This document shows, in pieces, positions 15,561 through 26,470 of a DNA stretch of 64,000 bases. Numbering within the stretch: position 1 is the first letter of the stretch; every line of letters begins with the position of its first letter. The notes below the pieces were generated by a model. That model saw only the letters and a list, made by a program, of their open reading frames with translations, was not told the DNA's origin and ran no database searches. The position numbers were made by a program, and so were the translations under genes. The DNA comes from Riptortus pedestris (taxonomy: Eukaryota > Arthropoda > Insecta > Hemiptera > Alydidae). The stretch spans positions 222,491,501 through 222,555,500 of the forward strand of contig CM032228.1 in assembly GCA_019009955.1 (NCBI GenBank). Reading direction: 5' to 3'.

Positions 15561-15623
<63 letters not shown>

Positions 15624-16010
15624 TAGATAGATATATTCATTCATTCATTCATATATAAATATGTCTGTGTGTTGTTGTATTCGACCAGGCTGTATATTCA
15701 TATGGTGTTGTTTATTGGAATTTTGGTCAATGTTGGTGAAAAAATCTTAGTTTATTCCAATATTTCGAGAATATTTATTTTCTCTTCTTCAGGGTATGAC
15801 AAAAGATACTTAATAACTGTTGTACTTCTGGTTACATTAGCAATACTCCTAATCTAACCAGAAGTACAACAGTTATGTACAATAGTTTTTAATTACCTTT
15901 AGTCTTGCCCTGAAGAAGAGAAAATAAATATTCTCGAAATATTGGAATAAACTAAGATTTTTTCACCAAAATTGACCAAAACTCCAAAAAACAACAACAA
16001 CACACACACA

Positions 16011-16068
<58 letters not shown>

Positions 16069-16903
16069 AGTTAAATGTTAAAGTTATGAATATACTATAT
16101 CGGAAATATAATAATGAATTTTAATTGATAATTTCATTCATACATGTCAAGTCAAGACTAATATCTGGACTGAAGTGAATAATTTGAAATACAGGATGCT
16201 TAACCTTCATTTCAAATTATTCACTACATCAAAACTTCTAAATATTCATTGAAGGTAAAAAGTTAAATGGATGTATTATGAATAATACTAACACAATGTT
16301 AATACCAATGCCAATAGCAGCCACTACCATCATTGCATCAGCATGAATATCAAAATCAGCTTTAACAAGACGTTCTACAGCTAGGTAAATAAATATTCCA
16401 GTCAATATCCAAATAACTGATATGGATAACAGAGCTCCCAATACCTCTAAAACAGGAACACAAATTAATACAAAACACATATTTTCAATAATAAACACAA
16501 AATTAAATATTAAATCAGAAGAAAAAATAAGCAAAGAAAACAACTAGCATATTGTGTATTCTTAAATACATATCAAAAGAAACATTGGTATGTCTTGAGA
16601 AACATTGGTTTCTAATTCTAATTCATGAACTGTTGAGAACGATCACTTAAGCTATAAAAATAACCCTATGAGGTTCCCCATGAAATATCACAGGGTAGTT
16701 TAATAAATGGGAGCTACCGTCCTTGTCGGACTTACTACATCATCATAGAATATTCGCCATAATCAGCAGATGGTTATTCAAACTAGAGTCCATGAACCTC
16801 TATTAGGATATTTCCTCAGATCATGCAACCATGCCTGGCCCATGACCTTTCTCCTCTTATCTCTGGTGAACAATACAAAATGTATTTGGGTAGTCTGCCA
16901 TTT

Positions 16904-16956
<53 letters not shown>

Positions 16957-17366
16957 ATATATATATATACACACACACTATTTACAAAAGTACAGATATC
17001 ACATCGACTAAATCGAACGAAACTAAGGCAAAATGAGGTTCAGGGAGGGCCAAAACTAATAATTCCATTGAAATTAGAAATCTAAAATTTTTTGCAATTA
17101 CAATACTTCCTTTACGTTGTATAAGGAAATAAAAACAGCCTTGTTTTGTTTATTTTAATTGCCGTTTCAGTATACAAGAAACAAAATATATTAATGAAAA
17201 TTGTCATTATAAAGAAATATAAAAAAAGTGTCTTTAACAGATAAGGATTCATTAAAAAAAATAATGTGAGCTCAATCACATTCATCATTGAAAGATAAAA
17301 TAGCGAGAGGTCAAACAGTATGAAATTTCTTTAACTTATTTATTTTTCACTTTCAGTTTCATATAC

Positions 17367-17419
<53 letters not shown>

Positions 17420-18127
17420 TAAATATATGTATGTATGTATCAAAACCTAAGGTGTAACAACAGTCTAGGAAGGACCAAGACTATGTTTTATAAAATAAAT
17501 TGATAACCACAGCTGCTAGTTATAATTTGAGTATGAACATATTGATGGTGTAATATGAAAGATAGGGAATCACCTGCTCTATGATACCCGAAGGTGAACC
17601 TATGAGTAGGTGGTTGTCCGGAGACCCAAACTGCAAACAAACCAACAAGAAATCCCACACAATCTGAAAGCAAATGAGCTGCATCCGTCATGACAGCTAA
17701 GCTACCAGCAATATATCCTCCAACTAATTCAACAACCTACAAATAAAACAAAACATGACATACATTTTATCACATCACTATATTTTATATTACATATAAT
17801 ATATTTTTAAATTTAAGATAGTATAAAATAAAGTTACCATAAATATTAAGCACATCGTTGTAGCAGCAACCAACTTTCTCCATGCACTTGAATTTGTTAC
17901 AGGCATTGGCTCTTTACAGTAATCAATTAATTCACCAGGCAATTCTCCAGGGTACTGACCATAAGGCTCCTATGAAGGTTAAGAAAAGAATTAAAATATA
18001 TAGACATTACTAAGAAAATTCAAGTCAAAATTGTGTGTACAAATCCAATGTATAAAAAATAAAACAATATTTTAACTTGTTATATTATTTATATTTAGAA
18101 AACAATATCAAATCACTATATTTAAGA

Positions 18128-18184
<57 letters not shown>

Positions 18185-19777
18185 CTATTGTGCAAATACA
18201 ATCCTTTTCTATTCTAAGGATTTTATTTAGTGAGCTCATAATTAAATAAATTTTGTATCGCCCACATGGTAAACCCATGACTCTAGGCTTACCAAGTTTA
18301 TTAAGACCAAATTCTTAACATACATGGCTAACCTGAGTACATTAATTATTTTTAAAAATGTTAATTATTAATGTCCACTTTGTGCTACTTACAAGTAAGG
18401 CTAATTGAGACGGGTTATCTACAACATCCCTTTTCTAGCCAGGGATTTTATTTAATGAGTTTGTCATGAAATAAATTCCTATATCCCAGCTGAGAATCAA
18501 GTTCACAACACTAGGTTTACTAAGTGAGATTAAGACTATTAATTATTTAAATAAATTACTGAACATGAGTGAGTGTATGTAATTCAAATTTAATGTAACA
18601 AGGTCTCAGGATGTGGACTTTAAGGTTATTGAACAGAGTTTGTCTTCTTTAGAAATTGTTCATTTTAAACAACTACCTGCACTTGTTGAAAATAAACAAT
18701 TTCTACAGGAAGATAAATTCTATTTAATAAACCAATATCTGGGTAGATCAAACAATAACATTATTTCAAATCAAGGTTCCCCTTTGTATAAATGCACACT
18801 CACATGTATGTCTGTGGGCTATGACTGGGTGTATATTAGAATTGTAGTTTTCATATTCATTCTAGGTAATGTCTAACAGGAGTGCAAGTTACTGGCTACA
18901 AAGGCATAAATCAAAAATTTCTGGACTTGAGTAGGATTTTTTACACTATTCATAGTGCCTCTAATAGATGATCTTATGCAAAAGGCTAAGGGAAACCACT
19001 GATTGTCCCTATGAACCTTTTCCTTTGTTAATTTTAGACTATAGGAAAAACTCACAAGGCTTAGCCTATGCAATAAATTCTAGTTACCCACCCACTTCAT
19101 GCCTCATCAAAAACACCAATTTCCATTGCATATACCATACAACAGCCACATTTCTGAATGGATGCTTTACAAGTTCTCTATATCAGGCTGACTTGTACCA
19201 TTGTCAGTTGCATTTGATTAAAGAAACATAATATAATTTAAATTTAAAAAAATATTAACTCAGTTTATAAATAGCAATATAATGTATGCATTTCGCCCAG
19301 CAAATCATCTATGATTATAACACACAAATCTTTTTTATTTTTTTGTAAACTTGTCAGCATACATGTATATATCAACAAAATATCTCCAAAGTATCCATTT
19401 TAGTAAAATATGTTATTGTTATTTGCCAAAAAAAAATTAATTCAGTAAAACTTCAGGGTTCATTCTTTTGAGAATTATTTTAAAGTGTGGCTAAATTTAT
19501 TACCGATGCATGAAAGAAATTATAATTTAAAACAAATTTGGGAGAATAGTGCACCAGAGGATAAATGCTTAATAAAGTTAAACAAATTAAAACTTCTCTG
19601 GCAAAGCTAACAAAAAGGACTGCACTATTTCAAATTTTGATTATGGAGTAAAACTTAGTCAAATAAATAAGACAGCACTTATGTTCAATATTCAGAAAGA
19701 CATTCTCTAATAACAATGTAACACCAACACTTTTAGACAGCAAGTGAATAAATGTCTGTAATTAAAATTTTATAAAG

Positions 19778-19823
<46 letters not shown>

Positions 19824-20329
19824 CATATAGTAAAATGTATAAAGTTTGCCAGGTATATAAAACCATACTATATGATTACAAGGGGAATTGTAAAGAGGTC
19901 AAAATACAAAAACTTAAATACATCCATTTCTAAGGACAGATCAGAAAGGATTTCTAAGTAACGTAGGACTAGACTAAATTCATAAGTAATTTTACTGTCC
20001 ATATTTTCAGTTTCTCTAATAAAAATACAAACTATAGACAATTTTAGGTTTCCATCCAACACCTTTTAAAAATAACCTCTCTCAGTTTTACAGGATTATT
20101 TTGTTTAACAGCCATATGCCTGCAATTTTTTTTTGGAAAAATAAATATCATGTAGCTGCTAATAAAGTTTCTGTCAAAAATTTATCACATTGATGGAAAC
20201 ACATGCACCACTGCACACACACACACACTTTGCATAACACCATTTTCAATACTTAACTTTTGTAGCTTTTAGCAGATTTCCCTTAAGGGAAATCAGCTAT
20301 TGAGGTTGTACTCATGACGGAATTTTCGA

Positions 20330-20386
<57 letters not shown>

Positions 20387-21691
20387 CTCAGATACCCGGC
20401 TTCGCCCAGGAATTCATTTGAGGCTGAATGGTGGTGGTATTTTTTTGGCAAGGCTTTACTTTGCACAGTATTTTATCATTTACCCGTACCAGTGCTTCGG
20501 GTTTATACCCGTCATTGCTATGGACTTGGTAATAATAAAAGTAATTTTTTATGTAAGACTTCACTGTCCTCCATATTGTCATATTTCCTGTCACCTGTGC
20601 TTTATACATAGATTTGAATTATTAAGGACAAAATATTAACATATATTTGAATTAATTGTTCCAGGTGAGGTACCTGGTAGTTCATATTGGAAAGAATTGT
20701 TGAGCATATCAATATTTCTACGCAAATTACTTGCTTCATACATTGTTCCCGAAAAAATGTATAAAACAAAAGTTACTCTAAATAACAAAGTAAACAACTT
20801 TTGTTATGTGCACGTTTGTCGAAAAACAAATAGACAATGAAATATCGCGAATTTTTTTTTCAGGCCTCCCTTATAACCCCCACTCCCGTTCGAACCTAAA
20901 AATTTTAATATAGCTTATAATTATGGAAGAATTAATGCTAATTCACATAGTGGGGTTTAGTTAAGTTCGGTTCAACCGTTGGTGCCCAATAAAATTGTTG
21001 GCCCCCACTTTACTTATTTAGTGTATATCTCGTTTATACTTGATTATATGACAAAAGTGAATATGACAAAAGTTACTTTAAATAACACAATAAACAACTT
21101 TTGTTATATGCACATTTTCCGAAAAACCAATAGCAAACGAAATATCACTATTTTTAATTTCAGGCCTCCCTTACAACCCCCACTCCTGCCCGTCTCTAGA
21201 AATGTTGGTATGGCTTGTTATAATGAAGGCGTTAGTGCTAATACACGTACCGAGTTTTATTTAGTACCGTTGAGTCTTTTCTGCAAAATAAAATTATTGA
21301 CTCCCGATATAATTTTTAGCGTATAACTCATTTATACTTCGGTATAAAACAAAAGTGTATATAAGAAAAGTTACTCTAAATAATAAAATAAATAACTTTT
21401 GTTATGTGCATATTTGCTGAAAAACCAATAGGAAACGACATATCACTATTTTTAATTTCAGGTTTCTCTTATAACTCCCACTCCTGTTCGTCTCAGAGAA
21501 TATTAATATAGCCTAAAGTCTAAGTTGGGCTAGTAGTAATATAAATACAATGTTTCATAATTTATGCGTGAAAAGGTAACAAACAAACACACACCAAAGA
21601 AACAAAATGCAGTTATGGTGTCTATGACATGTGAAACTTAAAGTTATCGTGAAATTTCGAGAAAAAAATCAATGTACAGACAGAGATTACA

Positions 21692-21746
<55 letters not shown>

Positions 21747-24700
21747 CTGTTACTGCTCTAGCGGTCGCAATTTTTGTTTGATCTTTACCAAGCTTGATAT
21801 TTAGTCGTTTTTTGTAAAAAGAAAGATCATGTTCGTTATTGGCTGAAATCGGACCAGGGGGAAGGGGGGTTTAGAGGAGGAGAATTTTGAAGATTCAAAA
21901 TATCTCCGTTACTATAAGTCGGATCGAAAAAGTGTATATAATAAATCTTATTGCAAATTAAATGTATTACAAATACTGTTATATACATTCATTCTCTATC
22001 TTCAATATTAACCAAGATATGTGCATTTTCCAGTTTTCAGCCTTCAGTAAACCCCCAACTTAATACTCTGTTATATAATAAACCACATTATTCGAAGCTT
22101 AATTTCGGAGACAATTGCAAGATGTTTTGTTTTCTTCCATAACATTTCATTTATTAATTATTTTTACAGCCAATGAGCATAATATAATAATACTGTTGCA
22201 AAAATTAAAGACATGAAGGATTAGCAGAGAGAGTCGCATATTTGGGAAGTGCGAGGTAGATCAAAGAAGCCGCTAATTGGTTGAGCTCCTACTAGTCCCT
22301 TCCAGTCCAGATGTCGAAGGGCCCAGCCAATTCCTCTTTGATGTATGCCGCCGACCTATATAAAGAACCGGCCAGCCGTGAGCGAGTCATTTTCTTCTCA
22401 AGTGCTCATTCATATGTGCGTTCAGTGCGACTTAGTGCAGTGCGGTAAAGTGTTTCTCAGAACAGTGTTGTGCCGTGACTGTAAGTAACAGTTTAGTGCC
22501 GTGTTTAAGACAGTGCAGTGCCACGAAGTAAAGGACAGTGCATTGCGGTAAAGTGTTTTTATGTGAAGAACAGTGTTGTGTGGGCTGTAAGTAACAGTTT
22601 AGTGCCGTGTTTAAGACAGTGCAGTGCCGCCTTTTTGTGTACTTCAGTGACCGTGAGTGAATTACTGGACTGTGACTCATTGAAGAACAGTGACGCTAAC
22701 AGTGCATACTGTCAGTAGTAATTAAGAACAATTAACCAAGTGTATTGTGCTTTGTTAAAAGTGATAACAGTGAATTGTGCAGTGATAAAAACTGTGAAAC
22801 TTGTGTGTGTTTAATTTTGTAATCCCACTTCTGACACCAGTTGTTACGTTTTATTACAAAACCAGTAATAAACGTTGTTAATAAGAGTTCTTTTGGATTG
22901 CAAAATTAAACACACACAAGTTTCACAGTTTTTAGCACTGCAATGGGTCAGTCCAATAATTCACTCACGGTCACTGAAGTACACAAAAAGGCGGCACTGC
23001 ACTGTCTTAAACACGGCACTAAACTGTTACTTACAGCCCACACAACACTGTTCTTCACATAAAAACACTTTACCGCACTGCACTAAGTCGCTCATATGAA
23101 TGAGCACTTGAGAAGAAACTGACTCGCTCACGGCTGGCCGGTTCTTTTTATTGGTTGTCGGCATACATAAAAGGGGGGATATGATGTGGCTTCTGGGCCT
23201 TAGGAGGTATGGTTGGAAGGGGATAGTAGGAGCTCGACCAATTTGAGGTTCTTTGATCTTCATAGCACTTAACATATACGCGAATATCTTTGCTTATAAT
23301 TCATGTCATTTTATTTTCACGCAATACTACTATAACTATAAGACTACATTTTGACCATCCAAATATTCTATAATTCAAAGAAACTACATATTTTTAATAT
23401 TGTAATGAATTTTAATATTGTAATGAATGATTACAACATATATATTAGAGCATAACTGTTTGAATCAACAGAGTCTCTATTCCAGGAAAGTATGCTACCA
23501 ATGAGAAAATAATTATTTCAACTTTAAAACTTCAAGAAAAAAATTTCTGTTTGAAGTTTGAAACTTTTTATTATAACACATGCACCCAACAAGCCCATAC
23601 AACCATTACGGAAAATTGATTCCAAATAAAATACAATTTATACTGAAGGGTAAACTTTTGTTCCCCGTTTTTTTTTTCAGACCTCTGTTTAAATCATACT
23701 TTGTTACCTGCTTACATGCTTTGTTTTCTCTCCTATACGAATATATCTGTTAAAGGACTAGGAGTGTTTTAAATATATAATAATTTAGGTCCTGGAAACA
23801 TGTCCAAAGTTAACTCTGTAATAAAATATTGCTGTCAGATTTTTAAAGATTTATTCAACCTTCGAGACATAGTAGTTTGAAGGCATGGTTTGGTTATCCA
23901 AACTACCAGAAGTTTATGTCTTATTCCTATGTGCTTTATATGAATCTGTTTAAACAGTGAAATTATGAATAGTTCTTATAAACAATTGGACAGTAAATAA
24001 GTAAATTAAATTAAATTTGTAGAAAGAGGGTTGTATAAAGAACACCAATTTTGCAGTTATAAAGACAAGATGTGGCTGGAGAGGAGTTTTCATGTTTTGT
24101 AAGGAAATACCCTGCCTACCTAATTCCACCACCCCACCTACAAAGAAATTAATATTCTTTTTTTTTTTTTTTTTAAATCTTCTATCTAATTAAACTTCTC
24201 AACATAAGCTATCTACAGATCCGATTCTAGCAAGCTAAATTGACTCCTGATTCTTAACACCTACCCATATGAATCTAAAAAATTGTTGAGTGAATCATTG
24301 GTTAAGTAAATCACTCCAGGATGGGCCAGAACTTGTTTGTATCCCTTCATATGCGAAAGTAAAGTTATATAACTCAGTTACCAATTTATCAGTAGAAATA
24401 GTTTTATTTTATTTCACTCTAGAGTTTTGTTTTTCAAAAATTCATAGTGTTTTCCTTTATGCTTCACAATCACTAAGCACTGAGAATGATTAAAGAACCT
24501 TTTCAATAGTGTTAAGGCATTCAAAAGTTCACACATAAAGGGTCAGTTTCCCCATTGTTCTGATTCTATCCTCTAACATAATCAAACATTTCTCAGTTAT
24601 CAGGGACAAGTATTATTGATAAGGTGAGCCTCTTTTTAAATTCATTAGAAAACATTTTTGAAGAAAAATAATTAAAGGAGGAATCAGAGTAAGTCTGCAA

Positions 24701-25928
24701 CATATTAACATATTTAACTACTTCTCATTAAAAATCAACTAAAGTATATATAATATAATAACAAGAAAGATGCTTTTAAACAAAAATTTGCTATAAACCA
24801 ATAGTTTCTAAATCATTAATGCCTCACTAATAAAACAATTTTGGTTCATGCAAATATAAAAGAAATAATTTGTATTAAAATAAACTTACATAGTAATAAT
24901 TTAGGATATAAATAAAACTTAAGGCAGATAAAGTATCATAAAATCATAAGAAATAATTATTTCAGGAAAATGATTGAAATAGAAACTGTGTGAATGTAAT
25001 TAGAAGAGTAAGCATAAGGTTGATATGACGCTAAACAAGTAGGATTTAGTTAGTTATAAGTTAGTGCTGGAAAGAATAAGTAGCTCATAAAAAAACATTA
25101 TTTATTAGGTTAATAAATTTAGTGACCAAACATCGGCCATTGGCAATGAGCATGGAGGAAAAATAAAAAGAGGCGCTTAAGATTTTGTAGCGGATTTTTT
25201 TTTTTATTGAATGAGAAGATCAGTTTTTAATGAGGAGATATTATGTAGAATAGAGGAGAAACTTCAAATATTACTTTACTAAGAAATTAGATAGATTAAT
25301 AAACCATAATCCAAAGAATGAAGTTTACATTCTTTGGCAATGGAGAACTGTGTCAAAAGATATTACTTCTAGTGGACGTCAAAGAAGCTGGCTCAACTAG
25401 TAAATTTAAACAGCTGTTATATTAAGAAATGAACAACGGTAGCAGAGCTAAGTGGCGATGGTAATTCCATTAAGCCTTCTTGAAGAAAAATGCTCAAAAG
25501 AAAGGGAAAAAAGTGACAGCATTATAAAAAAAAAAAATTGAAAAAAAAATCAATACTGCAAAATTTTAGCAATGCAATGAAAAAAAAAATATATTAAGAA
25601 AAAAAACATCTTTATCTCTATCACAAAAATGTCTTACATTTCCATTTAAAAGAGGTACATCCGCTTCATCCTCCCCACTGGGACGAGACATCTGTCCTTT
25701 AAAAATGTTTGATTCAACATTACTAATGAACTGTGATACATTACTCTGAATTGAACCATTAGTATCAGTTTCACAGCTTAAGCTGGATCGCTGAACATAA
25801 AAAGCAGCTTCATCATATATATCATCACTATAGGGCGTTCTAACATCATCTAAGATGTATCTGTCATCACCAAGTGGATTTACCCTACCATTGGCTCTGT
25901 AGGTAGCATCAGACTTGTAATGAGCCAT
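8812..25928 (-). CDS. ZnT (SLC30A2/3/4/8-type) zinc exporter, complete, 7 exons
   Basis: The protein is a cation-diffusion-facilitator Zn2+/H+ antiporter that moves zinc out of the cytosol, usually into vesicles. Exons (minus strand) are 25928-25638, 17969-17838, 17736-17574, 16446-16293, 12447-12294, 10941-10701 and 8933-8812. Every junction is GT-AG and keeps frame, giving 418 residues. Residues 1-97 form an acidic cytosolic N-tail, and TM1 is near 128-150. TM2 carries MTDAAHLLSD with H162 and D166. TM5 carries IHVLGDLIQS with H277 and D281. These four residues form the family's tetrahedral transport site. A short His loop, HGRHGHSHGG (253-262), lies between TM4 and TM5. The cytosolic C-domain includes HALHLWAL and ends soon after TIQVE. 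Oddities: the N-terminal HCH motif known from vertebrate relatives reads DYCKEP here, and the C-terminal CxxC is absent. The family call is secure; the paralogue is not. The start is the first ATG of a long open exon; any 5' UTR exon is not identified. Confidence 0.93.
9612..9662 (+). repeat. SINE 3' body fragment
   Basis: AATAGGGTGGTAACCAATTA and GTAAAGTGGATGTAAATAAA match the SINE 3' end, leading into (TA)n. In the last ZnT intron. Confidence 0.4.
9668..9705. repeat. (TA)n after a SINE fragment
   Basis: Pure TA run. Confidence 0.9.
10701..10941 (-). CDS. ZnT exon 6 (TM6 and C-terminal domain)
   Basis: The acceptor is TATTTTCAG and the donor GTATGT, ending in phase 1. It encodes KVIDPICTFLCCILV (TM6), then the cytosolic domain with VWVLLECTPPDMEY, VENALSSLEGVLGVHALH and LWALTPGQYAATVHIAV. 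Confidence 0.94.
12294..12447 (-). CDS. ZnT exon 5 (His loop and TM5)
   Basis: The acceptor is TTTTTTTAG and the donor GTAAGT. It encodes the His-rich loop HGRHGHSHGG, then NVRAAVIHVLGDLIQSTGV with H277 and D281, the second half of the transport site. It ends in phase 0 at IKFY. Confidence 0.94.
13694..15566 (+). mobile_element. Family Y repeat, longest copy
   Basis: It begins TACTAGCTAAGGTACCCGGT right after (TA)n and ends TACAGACAGAGGTTACAATT before a new (TA)n. Three internal units of about 300 bp each carry a hairpin ACAAAAGTT...AACTTTTGT (near 14620, 14920 and 15220). The 3' part has GGTTCAGCCGTTTATGCGTG and AACAAACAAACAGACAC, reminiscent of RTE-type retroposon tails. No coding frame. 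Confidence 0.75.
15566..15622. repeat. (TA)n tail of family Y copy
   Basis: TA run followed by (GATA)n and (ATTC)n patches. Confidence 0.9.
15702..15995. repeat. Inverted repeat, fold-back element
   Basis: Left arm about 15702-15843 and right arm about 15855-15995. Both contain ATTCCAATATTTCGAGAATA and GAAGAGAAAATAAATATTCT or its complement, and meet at ACCAGAAGTACAACAGTTAT. The arms differ by several substitutions and indels. (TA)n tracts lie on both sides. Confidence 0.75.
16013..16062. repeat. (CA)n(TA)n microsatellite
   Basis: Lies directly after the inverted repeat ending near 15995 and a CA run. Confidence 0.9.
16293..16446 (-). CDS. ZnT exon 4 (TM3-TM4)
   Basis: The acceptor is CTGTTTTAG. 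The chosen donor GTTAGT is a little unusual (T at +3), but it is the one that gives phase 2 and joins INIV to MGCILHG of exon 5, matching the family pattern VNIIMG. It encodes VLGALLSISVIWILTGIF and LAVERLV. Confidence 0.9.
16913..16978. repeat. (TA)n(CA)n microsatellite in a ZnT intron
   Basis: TA run with one C interruption and a short CA end. Confidence 0.9.
17371..17414. repeat. (TA)n microsatellite close to ZnT exon 3
   Basis: Pure TA run, 160 bases from the exon 3 donor. Confidence 0.9.
17574..17736 (-). CDS. ZnT exon 3 (TM1 end to TM2 and the TM3 start)
   Basis: The acceptor is TTTGTAG and the donor GTGATT, ending in phase 1. It encodes GGYIAGSLAVMTDAAHLLSD, whose H162 and D166 are half of the zinc site, and then PPTHRFTFGYHRAE with the glutamate split across the intron. 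This is diagnostic of the CDF family. Confidence 0.95.
17838..17969 (-). CDS. ZnT exon 2 (residues 98-141)
   Basis: The exon has acceptor ATAG and donor GTAACT, phase 0 at both ends, 44 codons. It carries DYCKEP at the place of the family HCH motif, then the start of TM1 (LVAATTMCLIFM). The reading continues directly into VVELVGGY of exon 3, as in other ZnT proteins. Confidence 0.92.
18131..18182. repeat. (TA)n microsatellite next to a SINE
   Basis: Pure TA run. Confidence 0.9.
18180..18350 (-). mobile_element. Second minus-strand SINE copy, adjacent
   Basis: Minus strand: CAGGTTAGCCATGTATGTTA, GTAAGCCTAGAGTCATGGGT, GGGCGATACAAAATTTATTT. Same family, more diverged, next to a (TA)n tract. 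Confidence 0.55.
18370..18560 (-). mobile_element. tRNA-derived SINE, minus orientation
   Basis: On the minus strand: GTTCACAACTTGATTCTCAG-like B box, then ATGACAAACTCATTAAATAA, GTAGATAACCCGTCTCAATT and AGCACAAAGTGGACATTAAT. Same family as at 58157. In ZnT intron 1. Confidence 0.65.
19780..19820. repeat. (TA)n microsatellite in ZnT intron 1
   Basis: Pure TA run followed by TACATACA. Confidence 0.9.
20270..20335 (+). repeat. Family X 5' fragment, cut at (TA)n
   Basis: AGCAGATTTCCCTTAAGGGA through ACTCATGACGGAATTTTCGA, then (TA)n and a family Y copy. The matching X 3' half continues at 21742, beyond the Y copy. Confidence 0.65.
20382..21697 (+). mobile_element. Family Y repeat inserted in the (TA)n of family X
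   Basis: Head GCTCAGATACCCGGCTTCGC, three internal units (hairpins near 20765, 21070 and 21370), tail ending AGATTACAATTTTTTATATA. Upstream is a family X 5' stub and downstream the X 3' half. Short open frames here are not genes. Confidence 0.72.
21742..22190 (+). repeat. Family X 3' half
   Basis: It starts GTCTGTTACTGCTCTAGCGG directly after (TA)n and follows the family through CGGTCGCAATTTTTGTTTGA, TCCGTTACTATAAGTCGGAT and AAACCACATTATTCGAAGCT. It ends before the inverted LTR structure. Confidence 0.65.
22236..22824 (+). repeat. Inverted second LTR copy, plus orientation, incomplete
   Basis: It shows the same sequence as the minus LTR, head to tail inverted: AGATCAAAGAA, a TATATAAAG box near 22357, AACCGGCCAGCCGTGAGCGA, and repeated CAGTGCAGTGC. 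It lacks both LTR ends. A block of about 100 bp is duplicated inside it (about 22435-22530 and 22537-22632). Its 3' end joins the reversed primer-binding site at a shared AATCC. Confidence 0.7.
22821..22839 (-). other. Primer-binding site of the LTR element
   Basis: TGGTGTCAGAAGTGGGATT directly after the minus-strand LTR. TGG-starting sites of this form lie downstream of 5' LTRs in Gypsy and BEL elements. Confidence 0.65.
22842..23274 (-). repeat. LTR of an LTR retrotransposon, minus orientation
   Basis: On the minus strand it begins TGTTAAGTGC at 23274 and ends GTAACA at 22842, so its ends are the inverted TGTTA/TAACA typical of LTRs. A GTGC-rich leader follows a promoter-like segment. Two bases beyond the 3' end lies TGGTGTCAGAAGTGGGATT (22839-22821), a tRNA primer-binding site. 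Confidence 0.75.
25638..25928 (-). CDS. ZnT exon 1 (residues 1-97)
   Basis: The exon starts at the ATG at 25928 and ends at PLLNGN before the donor GTAAGA, in phase 0. It encodes the hydrophilic, Asp/Ser-rich cytosolic N-tail, which is poorly conserved in the family. It is followed by the 7.7-kb first intron, which holds several repeats. Confidence 0.85.
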
Positions 25929-26319
25929 GTAGGGTAAGAGAATTAAAAACTACACTAAACATTTAAGATAAAAAGTGTTAACAAAGATTGATATCATATT
26001 AAGGCTATCAGCACTAGGAAACATTACACTTTACACAAAGCGTCCAATTGTTAAACGGTATACTGAAAATAAAAAACTGGCAGCATTCAAATTTCAACAT
26101 ATCAAGTTTATCTACACTTAGCCACTACATCGCCTGACCACTAGAACATCACTGACAACAGTGATTACAAGTGATTAGCGCTGTCTACAGATACCACAGA
26201 AGAACATACTCTGTGGAGTTGACAGACTCTTATCTCAGTCATACAGTTATCTACCTCTTTGTTTGCATTATTAATTTTGATATATTATTTAATCTTATGC
26301 TACTTATTAACATCCTGTT

Positions 26320-26470
26320 TATGATTCTATGACTAATCGAGATGGGCTACTACAGGTCCCACAGGTTTTATAGTCAGATGAAACGAAGGATTTTATTACG
26401 TATGTTCGTCAATAAATAAATTTCCTCAGCCTATACTGTAATCGAACCTACTATTTTTTTTTTTGCCAAG
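26320..26470 (-). mobile_element. SINE, diverged, minus orientation
   Basis: GGTTCGATTACAGTATAGGC on the minus strand (B box), then GAGGAAATTTATTTATTGAC and GTAGCCCATCTCGATTAGTC track the SINE body. It lies about 0.4 kb upstream of the ZnT start codon. Confidence 0.5.

Noticed and set aside
20388..21326. Several 70-115-codon frames
   Set aside because: They lie in a family Y repeat and recur in altered form in other copies (52.2-53.5 kb, 60.5-60.9 kb); they are not conserved as proteins.
22432..23275. Open frames of 66-82 codons
   Set aside because: They lie in the inverted LTRs and mirror each other; LTRs are non-coding.
23950..24132. 60-codon minus-strand frame
   Set aside because: Hydrophobic AT-rich composition, no splice or family support, inside ZnT intron 1.
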